Part shown: positions 43,203 to 53,610 of the stretch, piece after piece | How positions within the stretch are numbered: position 1 is the stretch's first letter | How the letters are laid out: each line of letters begins with the position of its first letter | Source of the DNA: Entophlyctis helioformis | Lineage: Eukaryota; Chytridiomycota; Chytridiomycetes; Chytridiales; Chytriomycetaceae | Reading direction: 5' to 3' | Length of the DNA: 64,000 nucleotides | Assembly (NCBI GenBank): GCA_025526915.1 | Contig: JAHLKH010000090.1 | Span: 34,892-98,891 of the forward strand | The notes under the pieces: model-generated | Databases searched by the model: none | What the model saw: only the letters and a program-made list of their open reading frames with translations | Told to the model about the DNA's origin: nothing | Program-made: the position numbers and the translations under genes

Positions 43203-46200
43203 TCACTCGAGGAAGCCAGACTCCTGAAGCAGAGATCGCAGACTGTTGGATCGCTCGTCGTCGGTGACGGGTACGCGAGGCGTGTTCGCCGGTCTAGCCA
43301 GCACAATGGATAGGGCGTGAGGGTCAGCACAATGGTCTCAACCCGAACACCCTTGAGAATCGACAACTTACGAGTCATTCCGCGGTTCAAGCTGCAGCGA
43401 CATGTCGTAAAACTCGGAGACGCTCGAGTCGTCCACGAGCACAGACTCCAAAAAGTCCTGGATCTCGGGAACCTTGATGAGCGTGTACTTGACATGCTGG
43501 AACTGCTGCACTTCACGCAGCACATCCGCCGTCTTGGCCATCTTGCCAAAGTTGATAAGGTTGGATCGGCCCTTGATAACATCGGGGTTGCCGTCTGCAA
43601 TAAAGGTCAAGTCCGTGAGGTAGCAGCCAAGGAACGGCACGCACGGCGGGTTGACAGACCGCAGGGCTGTGCGGTAGTTGGAAAAGTTGCGTGTGGGCGA
43701 CATGATATCGCGCAGCTGGTCGTAGATGGCTAGTTGGCGGCCCGGCACTTGCTCCCAAGTCTTTTTGAGACGGTGGATGTGGGCCGAGTCGAGACTGCCG
43801 AGAATCGAGACAAGGCCGTTGTAGTTGTTGAGCATGGAGCATTTCTGCCAATTGATGCACCGTCAGTAAAAGCTCGAGGGTGCACAGCATCAAATGCAGT
43901 CACACTCTCACCTCGGCGATTGTGATAAACTGCGACATCGTCTTGGCACGCTTGCGCAGGTCTGGCTCGCCCAGGATCGTGGCTGCCACCCAGCTGCTGA
44001 TGTTGTTGGACAAAGAAATCAGCGCATTCACATGCACAAACGTGCTCGGCCGTCCCTTCTCCGCCGACCACGCCTTGCTCAAAAACTCTGATGGCTGGAT
44101 GGAAGCAAACAGCTCGCTCTCGAGCAAGGTCAGCTGGCGGGCCAGCTCGAGCGGGTCGAGATCCAGGAAGCGGAAGCGACGAATGTTCTTGGGCAGAATG
44201 GGGCTTGGGAAGTCACGGTTGTTGGCCGTGAGCAGACGAGTGACAGCGTTGGGACCGTTCTCGCGACGGCGATCAATGAGACGGAGGAGCTGTGCTGACG
44301 CAGTAGGCAGATACTTTTTCATCTTTGTGTCGGCAAACTCGCGCGCAAGGTCGAGCGCCTGGAGGTCCTCGGCATCCCCGCCCAGGTAGTTTTCGATCCA
44401 CGACTTGATGACGTTGAAAACTCTGTTGCGTGTGCAAGGCCATGCAGTACGGACGGGTGAGTAGGCGTCGTTGTCCATAACAATGAGTCGCGACCAGCAA
44501 TACCAGCGATGGCTGGAGAGAAGGCATACCTCAGACGGATGGGCGTGAGTTTCAGATCATGCCACTCCTTGAGCTCAGCAGGGGTCAGCTCGCGAGGCTG
44601 GGTGGGGGCCTGGATCATAAACCGCTCCTCGAGCAGCTGGACCAGCTCGACAGAGTTGGTGAAGCTCTTGTAGGTGAGCAAAAAGCGCAGCGTAAAGTTG
44701 GCATCCACCGAATCGTGGAGCGTGAGCTTCTCGACCAACGCTCGCAGAGTGGCACCGCGGATCTGGCCCTCCATGTTGAGGATGATGTCGTTTGGTCCGT
44801 AGTCGTACTGCATGTACCACGGCGTGTCCGGTTTGGCGCGAATAATTGGCGCGACCTCCTGGCCGAGGATCTGGCGCAGCTTGGACGAGCGTTTGCTGAT
44901 GTTGAACGCCTCGTCGTCCCAGTCACCGGTCTGGCCTGGCGAGTACGCCATCTCGGGCGTGGGCGACGAATTGTTGCCAGCACGGCCGCCAGGGATCGAT
45001 ACGGCGGCAGCGCTGTTGGGACCGGGCACAGACGACTGGTACGCACCCATCGACATGGCGTTGCGCTGACGGCCTTGCATGTCGCCAGAGGGAGGGCGGT
45101 TTCCGCCCTGACCGTTGTTGCCGTACTGCTCAATGTATGTCTGAAGCGTGACCTGCTCCATCGTCTCCTTTTCCTCAATGAGGAACTTGGTTGCAATCAG
45201 CAGATCCTTGATGGCGTTCTCGACGAGTCTAGCGGCAGTCACGATCTCTCTGTGTGCATTGCTGGCTGTGACGGCGTTTGTGGCGAGCTGTGTCGACATG
45301 ACGAGGCTCGAGATGGAGTTGTACAGCGCCAGACGGTTGACCTTGAAGTCGACCGTGATGTCGTCCGAGAGCGAGTCGAGAGGCAGGTCGTCGACAGATT
45401 CGAGAAAGTTGCCGACCTCTTGCACAATGGAGCGAACGGCCGAGATGAGTGTCATTTGCTGCTTGGCGACATCGACGGGGCCGGTTGCAGCCGATGCCGG
45501 CTTGCCATTGTCCTGGAAGGCGAGAAGACGCGCAGGATCAGCAATCGTCTTCATGAGCTCAATTGTCCTATTGGTCGACCCCTCGAGGAAAGCAAGCAGC
45601 TCGGTGTTGGTGTGTTGGCCGTCGTGGTCGTGGGCAGCATCGCCAGCGATGGACGCAACCTTTGCCGGTGCACTGACGGGTGCGCTTGCGGTAGCATCCT
45701 GCGGCTGTGGCTGCTGGCCAGACCCAGAGATGGCGATCGCGTGCACAGGCAAGCCGAGCTCCTGGGCAGTTGTCGAAAAGTTACGGACACCGAGCAGGAC
45801 ATCGCCAGCGATCTGGTTGAGGACGTGCATCGCGTCTGGAGGCGGCCAAACAGCAGAGGCGGTCTTGGCAGCAAGCACGAGCTTGGAGAGAGCCGACAAG
45901 ATCTGCCTGTGGTACGAGCGCAGCACCTTGTTCGCAACGATGGCGGGCGAGTCCTTCTTGGCCGTGTCGGTGGCATAGAGCATGGTTCGGATCGAGTCGA
46001 TGATGGCCGACGCGAGCGGCACGTATCTCTCCTTGCGCGACGAGCTCGTGGCTTGAGCAAGAGCCTCGACGCACGAAAAGATGCGGGCGGACAGTCCCGG
46101 CCAGGTCCATTCGGGAGGGGCATCCAAGTTGAGCTGGGCCAGCGCCGTGGCAATGCTGGCGCTCGCATCCTCTTGTCCCTGCCGTTGCTGTTGATCCTGT

Positions 46201-47655
46201 TGAGCAAGCGAGTTAGCCGACTGTGCGCCAGCCCTTGCGAGGTGTAAGCAGTACAGTGACGCACTTGCTGCTGGTCAGAGGCTCTTGGGTCGAACACGGG
46301 CAGTGTCCATCTGGTCTCGTCTGTGACGAGATTGTAGTAGTAGATGCGTCCGTCAGGGGCCGTCTTGGAGCCCCAGTTGGGAGGCAGCTGGATGGATGGC
46401 CATGGGGCGATGCGAGCGGGGAGGTCAGATTCGCGCTCAGCAGTTTGCACATTGGCAATGCAACGGACATACGTCTGTGCGCTGGCCCGTGGGAGTGGGG
46501 CTGCGGGCATTGCGAGGGTGGGGAACGAATCCGCCAGGACTGCTGATGTTGGACGAGTCGGCCGAGCGGTGGCTGTGGGTGGAGATGCGCAGACGCTGCT
46601 GCGACGAGGCGTTGGTCGACGATGACGGAGCGGGCGAGTACTCTTGCTGGACGGGGGCTGAAAGATCGTACTGCTGAGCGATCCAAACAACCCATATTGG
46701 GCAATATTGGTGGCGTTTGGATGAGTCAGTTCGCTGATTGGTGGCCTTGGGCCAGACGAGCCAAGCAAGGCAGGCAGGCAGATGCGATGTGATGGCGAGA
46801 GCGATGGTGATGGCGAGAGTGGATTCTAAGAGGTGATGGCAGCGAGGCAGGCAGGCAGGCGGGAGGGAGCGGGGACATGCCAGATACGCACCTGGACGTT
46901 GACGTTGATGCTGGGCTGCAGGAGCGTGGGCTTGGAAACATAGTTGGACGGGAACCTGGATCCGCGACAAGGCAGCACGACGGGAAGCCGATGGTGTGAC
47001 AAGCGGCGTTTTGTTGCGCACGAGAACAAGAGCATCGTGTGGGAGTGCGTGTGTGCGTGTGTGTGCGTGTGTGTGGTCCAGAGCAGAAAGCAACGGCCAA
47101 GGCGAGAGGCGTCGGCAAGCGTGCGGGTGTTGGCAGGAGCAGAGCAGTGAAGAGCAGCGCAGAGCGGCACAGCGCAGTGAAGAGCAGCGCAGAGCAGCGC
47201 AAGCGTCAGTTGGCGTCGTGGACCACAGAGCAGGTGGCCGAGCAGGCGGCAGAACAAGTGGCAGAACAAGTGGCCATGAGCCAGCCAGCAAGCCAGCCAC
47301 AGGGCACAGCGCCTGCAGCGTCGATGCGAGTGCACAGCTGGTGCACAGCAGGTGCACGGGCAGCCAGGCAGGCAGCCAGGCAGGCAGGTGCACAACAGGT
47401 GCACAAGCGCATGGCGTACCATCCTCGCTGGCCGCGGCAGATGCCGTCCCACCAGCCCGACGGCAGGCGGGTCAGCACCTGGATGATGTCGCCCTCACGG
47501 AACGTCAGCGAGGCGTCGTCCTGGCCCACGTAGTCGTACAGCGCCGTCACGACGATTTGCTTCTGGACGGGCGGGTGCTGGGACGTCTGGTGCTGGGCCG
47601 GCAGGCTGGGCAGCGGGCCGTCGGGCCCAACGTCGTGCTGGTGAGGGCCGTCCAT
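43203..47655 (-). CDS. CDC25-type Ras guanine-nucleotide exchange factor with SH3 and WW domains
   Basis: Activates Ras-family GTPases at the membrane. Eight exons: 47420-47655, 46892-46955, 46473-46673, 46265-46435, 44530-46196, 43912-44422, 43372-43844 and 43203-43293, 3,414 nt, 1,137 aa. SH3 about 34-87 (VVTALYDYVGQDDASLTF ... GWWDGICRGQRGW/FPSNYV). Ser/Pro-rich linker. WW about 185-212 (LPPNWGSKTAPDGRIYYYNL, ETRW). Long helical middle. RasGEF_N about 700-800 (IRGATLRALVEKLTLHDS, NFTLRFLLTYKSFT). Catalytic RasGEF about 860-1100 (LDPLELARQLTLLESELF, HVNALISLSNNISSWVA, NYNGLVSILGSLDSAHIHRL, PPCVPFLGCYLTDLTFI). The intron at 46436-46472 would be only 37 nt; otherwise a frameshift must be assumed there. 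Confidence 0.93.
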
Positions 47656-47832
47656 TGCTGGTTGTGCTGTGGCTCGCTGGGCGATGTCGATGCGTGAGCA
47701 GCCCAAGGCAAAAATCCTGGCCTGACCACGTGCACCGGCGCTGGAATGCCAAGGAGCCCAACGAGTCGGATTTCATTCGAGCATGCTGGTGCATGCTGGT
47801 GATGGATTGTCAAAGGACACAGACAAGGCCTA

Positions 47833-50456
47833 TCAAAAGTCATTGTCGTCCTCGATCCCTGCTCCTCCTGGACCGCCTGCCCCGCCAACATCGCCCACAC
47901 TGCCGCCGCGAACATCTTCTGTCGAGTCTTCCAGCGCGTCGTCGTCGTCGTCGTCGTCGTCGCCATCATCCTCAAGATCTTCATCGTCGTCCTCATACGC
48001 ATCGTCATCGTCATCGTCATCATCTTCGTCGTCGTCATCGTCGGCAATGCCTCCATTGTTGCCACGGCGATGCATGCCGCTGTTGCTACTCTCCTTGCCG
48101 CCTTTGCCTGGTGCGCCGCCGCGACGCATCACTTGCGCATCGTCATCGTCGTCATCAAACCCAAAGCTGGCTCCCTTGCCACCGCCTCCGCCCATGGACA
48201 TGTTGCCTGCATTCGGCCCATTTCCGTTGGGAATGCCACCTGCATTGGGTCCGTTGCTGTTTGGGTTACCTCCTGCCATGCTGCTCATGCCACCAGCGCC
48301 GCCAGCTTGGCCACCGCGGCCACCTGCTGCTGCGCTACGCTTGCCCTTGTTTTCGCCAGCACCCTTGGGCCGTTTGCGTGCCTGTGCATTGTCGCCCGCC
48401 CCGCGACGTGTATTGCCATGGCTATCGTCGTCCAGATCGACCTCGTGGGAGTCGCGATGACCGCCGCCAAAGTCGTTATCGTCGTCGTCGTCTTCATCGC
48501 CGACACGCTGGATATCGCCACTCGACACGCCGGTGCCAATCGAGATGCCTCCGTCCTGTGCAACAGCCGAGGATAGTCAGCAAGCCTCTGGAAACGCAAG
48601 CACAAGTTATTGATGCCAACTCACATCGTCATCTTCGTCATCCTCAGTCGCGTCGTCTGAATCCGAGTCGTGCCGTGACACATTCAGTCCTCGAGACCGT
48701 GACCCTGCTCCTGGTAAGCATTGGTTCCAGAACAGCCGGCAATGCAAACGAGCAGATGTTTGCCCGCGTTAGCCTTGTTGATCGCCACAGTCCGCATCCA
48801 TCTTTAAACAAGATGGACAGTCGCATTCCGTCCAGCTGCGCCATGCCACGGTACTCTCTCCCATTCGGCTGCTCGTGCGACTTTATCTGACATCTGCTCC
48901 CGTAGATACAGTCGTCCATTGGGAAACCAATGACACATGGACGCCTTACCGGCTGGACGTTGCGGCCTACCACTGCGTGCCTCATGCCCGCCTGCACCAG
49001 CATCACCCGACATAAGATAATTGCCAGACCCAGCACCAGCATCGCCACTGCCAACAGAGCCAGATCAAGAGCCGTCCGTACCTATGCCTCCCTTTTCGAC
49101 ATCCTTTTCGCCTCGGAGCAGCCGCAGCTCTTCTTCACGCAGACGATTCTGCATGCGTTTGAGCGACGACTCGGTCTCTTCAAACTTGTCTTGTTCCTCG
49201 CGGTTGTACTCGTCGAGTTGCTGCTCAAGGTAGGTGAGGTTGCGGAACTTGTCCATGTACGTCTCGTAGAGCTTGCTGAGCTCAACCTCGATCTTCTCGT
49301 ACTCGTCCATGTATGCTGGTCTGCAAGTCGGCGGGGGTTGTAATCAGGCGATGCGTGTGTGGCATGGATGAGTTGCAATGGCTATGATAACGGCCGAGTT
49401 TATGGGCAGGGCCACGTACCGCACGCCCTGGAGGGACTTGAGACGCTTTTCGGCGCGGTCCAGCTCGACCTTTTTCTTTTCAATCTTGGCCAGCAGGTTG
49501 GTTTCGTCGGCATGCAGGTTCTCAATGCCGCTTCGCGTGCCTGTCATTTGGTCGCGCAGCTTGTTGATGGCCTCTGTCACGGCACGCTCCATTGCCTCGA
49601 GCTCGAACGGCCGTGAAATGACTGCCAGCCGGTGATCCTGGCCATGCGCACCAAGCGAGCGTCAGATTGTGGCAGGCGTCAACGAACCATAGAACGCGAG
49701 ACGAGACACCTACGCGCAGCTCGATCTCGCGACCAAGCAGGTCATACAACTCGGCACCCTTTTCGGTAATCTCGGATGCGAGTGTGCGGCATGTCTTGAG
49801 CTGTCCAACTTTGTTGGAAATGTCCAGCGGCGGGATGGATACCATGTCCTTGCAAACCCCACGAGTCAGTAACAGAGTAGCTTGTCATCGAGCCGTCGCG
49901 ACAGTCATTGGGACTCACCTCATCATGCTCGGGCTGGATTCGGTTGGCTTCGTAGAGCAGGTTTGCAATCTTGAGAAGATCCTTGACGGCATACCCGTCG
50001 GCTTGATACAGGCGGCGGGTATTGAGTTTCAGGTGTGCCTTGGGAGCCATGAACGACGCAATGGTCTTGATGAAAATGACGCGGTCCTGCTCAGAGCTGA
50101 TGTCGCTCGACACGTCGATGGACGGGTCGTAGCTTGTAGCGGCAATGCAAGTCAACGCAACGTTGGTGGGCAAGGGTCAGCGCTGCGGCAGGAGGCAGGA
50201 TATGGCAGAAGCGGCGTGCGCACTTTTTGACAAGCCAAAGCAGGATGTCTGCCGTCAGCTCAAAGTTTGGCGTTCGGAAGCTTTCCATGGAGATGGGCTT
50301 GGGATATCCCAGGCCGCGCATCTTTTCGGTAAACGCTGTACCACACAGGCAACGCACGACGGCCGAGCGTCAGCTGTTGGATGTCTTTGTGCTGGGCGAA
50401 TAGAGAGTGAGCAAGCAGGCCCTGCTCTGCGTACTTTTCATCTCGCGGAACGACAT
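47833..50456 (-). CDS. CLUAP1: Intraflagellar transport protein IFT38 (CLUAP1)
   Basis: Peripheral subunit of the IFT-B complex, needed to build the flagellum. Nine exons: 50435-50456, 50224-50335, 49919-50132, 49714-49848, 49420-49637, 49082-49320, 48950-48991, 48625-48710 and 47833-48555, 1,791 nt, 596 aa. The N-terminal CH-like domain is strongly conserved: MSFREM/...[76 protein letters not shown]. Coiled coil: [59 protein letters not shown]. Long acidic Asp/Gly-rich C-terminus ending EDDNDF, like the animal protein's SDNDF end. The tail is much longer than usual (413 aa in human), and exon 7 (42 nt) is the least certain. Confidence 0.93.
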
Positions 50457-50544
50457 GGCTGCGAGTTTGGCCACGAGTGGGAAGGTCAGCCAGCGTCGCG
50501 TTGGAATCTTGGCGCGATCTTGGGCGGACAGACCGTGCCAAGCC
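50457..50544. promoter_or_regulatory. 88-bp shared divergent promoter of IFT38 and the CEP95-like gene
   Basis: Interval between opposed ATGs of two cilium/centrosome genes. I see no perfect RFX X-box palindrome by eye. Confidence 0.55.
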
Positions 50545-53500
50545 ATGTCGGCCATACACAGCGAAGCGAGGGCTGGAGCACTGCCGAGGAGGGCACGAGT
50601 GCTGCAGAGCGAGCACGGCTCAGAGGACGCAGACACAGCAGACCAGGAGGAGCTTGTTGCCGGTGCGTCACAGCTTGGATGCAGACTGCTGCACTTGGCT
50701 GGCCTCGGCAGTGTGCTCGCTGACCGGCCGAGTGTACCCTGTGCCTTGAACAGTGTCCAAGGTCAATGCACTGCTGGCCAGAATCCGTGTGCCCATCACA
50801 GTGTCGTCCATCCACGACTGCGTGCCATCGCTCTGGGTCGCCATTCTCGAGAGCCTGCTTGAGGCACGCATCCCAGGCGTAGTCCGAGCGCACGACATCA
50901 TCAGCACCAACATCGACAGCAGCAGCGACCGCAACGGCAACGGCAACAACGGCGCGCCGCTCATCACGCGGCTTCAGAATGCCCAAGCGGTCGTCTGGGC
51001 TCTTGAGCAGCAGATCCTGCAGATGGAGCTGCCCCACATCAGGGCGGAGAACATTGTCGAGGCTGAGCGGCGGACCGTCTTCAATCTGGTCGACATTATC
51101 TGGGAGATTGCCCGTGCAGTGGATGGCGCATCCATCCAGATGAGCAACGACTCGCAGACAGCGGCTGCAGGCGGAGTCGGATCCCTGATAGGCGACAATG
51201 CACCTCTCGGATCGCTGCCAGATATTTCATCCATCGACTCGCAGGACGCTATCTCACTGTTGTCGGACCGCAACCATGATGACTATGACGAGGCGTCATC
51301 AGTCGATGTCGAGTCGCTGGCTGATCTACAGCCGTCTCGACCAGGCATCAAAAGCCAAGTGGAGCATCAGCAGCAACGAATGCGGCACGCGGCTCAAACT
51401 CGTCCTTTGCAGTCGCTGCACGTGTTTCCGTCGTCGTCAACACACGCTGCTGAAGTGGCTTCTGCGTTGTTGACAGCAACTGCAGCATCTTTGCCCACTC
51501 AGCGCGGACCACGACGCGCAGGCACTGTGTCAACTGTGGCTGGACAAACTCGACACAGCCCAAGGTCATCTCGGTCATCCAAGAGTGGATCAGCATCGGA
51601 CACACGCAGCAGCAAGCGCGACCACCAGGAGATCTACAGCGATGCCGAAGAGTACGAAGCAGTGCAAGAGCGCCGTCTTGAGCAAGCCGAGAAGCAAGAG
51701 CGGGAAAGGCGAAAGGGGCAAAGACGTGCCCAAGAGCAGACTCTGAGGCAACAGCCGGTCGCGCCGGTTGACGACACAGAGGAGGCTCAGCCTGCCACGC
51801 CGGTTCAAGGCTCTCGACGACGCATCAGATTCAGCAGCAACGTAAGCGTGGCGGCCTTGCATGCCATTCAGAACAACTCAAGCACTCAACAGCCGTTGCC
51901 GTGTACATCCAATAGATTGCGCAATACAGTACGCCGCCAGTGCTGCGTATCTTGCCCGAAGACACGCCACACACACGCGCACTAAAGATCAGGCGTGCTG
52001 CTCTGCTGCGCCAGGAACATACACGGTCTGCGCGTCTGGCGGCGGTGTCAGCATCGCCTGCCCAGTCGCCGTGGAAGGTAGCGCCAGGTGGGGCGTCACT
52101 CGGGCTGTCGGAAACGCAAAAGAAGCTGAACAGGATGCGGCAGCAACACAAGCAACTGCTTGGCGTGTCTCGCGAACCACTGCCTGGCGAGCATGTGCGG
52201 ATAGGATCTCGGTCGTCCGCCAAGCGGCAACGTCTTGATTCCCGCGGCCGCAGTGGCTCGGAGGGAAATGACTACGAGAATGATGGAACTGCCTCCAACC
52301 AGGAGGCTGCGTTTGAGGCTCGAGCAGACGCTCGTCTGGCCGCCAAGAACGAGCCGCTTTCACAGGCTGAAAGGAACCTGCATGCTTTTGAGGACCGCGT
52401 GAGACAGACGGTGCCACTGCTTGAGGCGTTTCCCAGAATCGCCGATTCTGAGCGGACTTGGCGCAGCCAGCTCAGCACATGGACCCGCGCTCTCGACGAT
52501 CGCGTCTGGACCCAGAAAGTCGTCATGGTTTGTGTGCTCCGCAAAATGACGCGTGCGGGATTGTGGCAATGCTGTGGCGTTTCTGACTTGGATTCGCGAT
52601 TACGATGCGGCGTGCAATGGCAGCAAAAGGAGCTCGATGGCATTCAAGACGAGGCACCGCTCGACTATCTTCGCAAGGATGCACTCCGCACGCAGCTTTT
52701 GGTGTGCATGCCATGATGGGCGTTGTGTTGTCGATCACATTTGCTGAGCTGACACATGGATGCAACAGAATCTCCGGTCATCGCATGCACAAGCAACACA
52801 CAAGGCCAAAGCCAACGTCAATGAGCAAGTGCGACGCATCAAGCGCATCGAGCACCGCCAGCGAGTCATTGAACAAGATGTCAAAAGTGTTCTTGAGCGC
52901 CGCCGTCTAAAGGAAGAGCAGCTTGTGTCTGGGCTGATGGACGACTACATGAAAGCGCAGCGACAGGCGGTCCTTGAAGAGCGCCGTTTGGAACGCGACA
53001 TGCGCAAGAAGGAAGACGAGAAACGCAAGATCCAAGAGACGTCCAGGCGTACATTATATCCTTTCTTCGCCTCTCTTGCTCATAGTTTTGTCTGATCTGT
53101 GATGCCCCGCGCCGTGCAGTGCTGTACTGTACTGTACATGTTCCCTTGCCTTTAGCCAGATGCGTGGTGCATGCTCCTTGACCCTGCTGTTGCACTCTTG
53201 AAGACCAGATTCGCATGCTCAACGACCAACTTGCACAGGTCAAGAAGGAAGAACGGATTGTGCAGCAGGCCCAGAGCCAGGTAACTAGCATGCTTTTCTG
53301 GCTGCGACTGTCTGCGAGCGTGGACGCTTAGATGCTGCGATGAATGCAGGAAGTGCGCCAGCTTGTGCGAGAGCAGAAGGAATACGCCAAGACACGCATC
53401 TCGACGGTCAAGAGCAAGCTGTCGCAGGACTGGGACGACATGCACATGCCTGCAGAAAGCGTGTCGTCTCTGCGGGGCAGCATTGGGTTTGCCGTGCGTC

Positions 53501-53550
53501 CGACTGCGGGTGCGCAATCTCGACGGGTGCAGCCACGCCGTGTTGGGTGA
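50545..53550 (+). CDS. CEP95-like centrosomal/basal-body coiled-coil protein
   Basis: Seven exons: 50545-50662, 50754-51841, 51916-52527, 52624-52701, 52805-53048, 53204-53280 and 53350-53550, 2,418 nt, 805 aa. The N-terminal conserved domain (DUF5745 type) resembles CEP95: VNALLARIRVPITVSSIHDC, WVAILESLLEARIPG, LQNAQAVVWALEQQIL, LPHIRAENIVEAERRTVFNL. The middle is Ser/Arg/Gln-rich and disordered. The C-terminal third is charged coiled coil (NEQVRRIKRIEHRQRVIEQD, VLEERRLERDMRKKEDEK, KEERIVQQAQSQ/EVRQLVREQKEY). Human CEP95 locates to centrosomes and spindle poles; a basal-body role here is inference, helped by the head-to-head IFT38 gene. The start exon is the weakest part of the model. Confidence 0.78.
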
Positions 53551-53610
53551 TCGCATGTGTGGCACTTGCACGAATACACCTCATCTTGACGGCCATCCCT
53601 GAAACAATTG

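Noticed and set aside
46437..47533. Several ORFs with Cys/His/Thr runs on both strands between 46.7 and 47.4 kb
   Set aside because: They lie in the introns of the RasGEF gene, whose exons on either side join in phase.
50457..50544. RFX X-box in the IFT38/CEP95 promoter
   Set aside because: No GTNRCC-N0-3-RGYAAC match could be found by eye.
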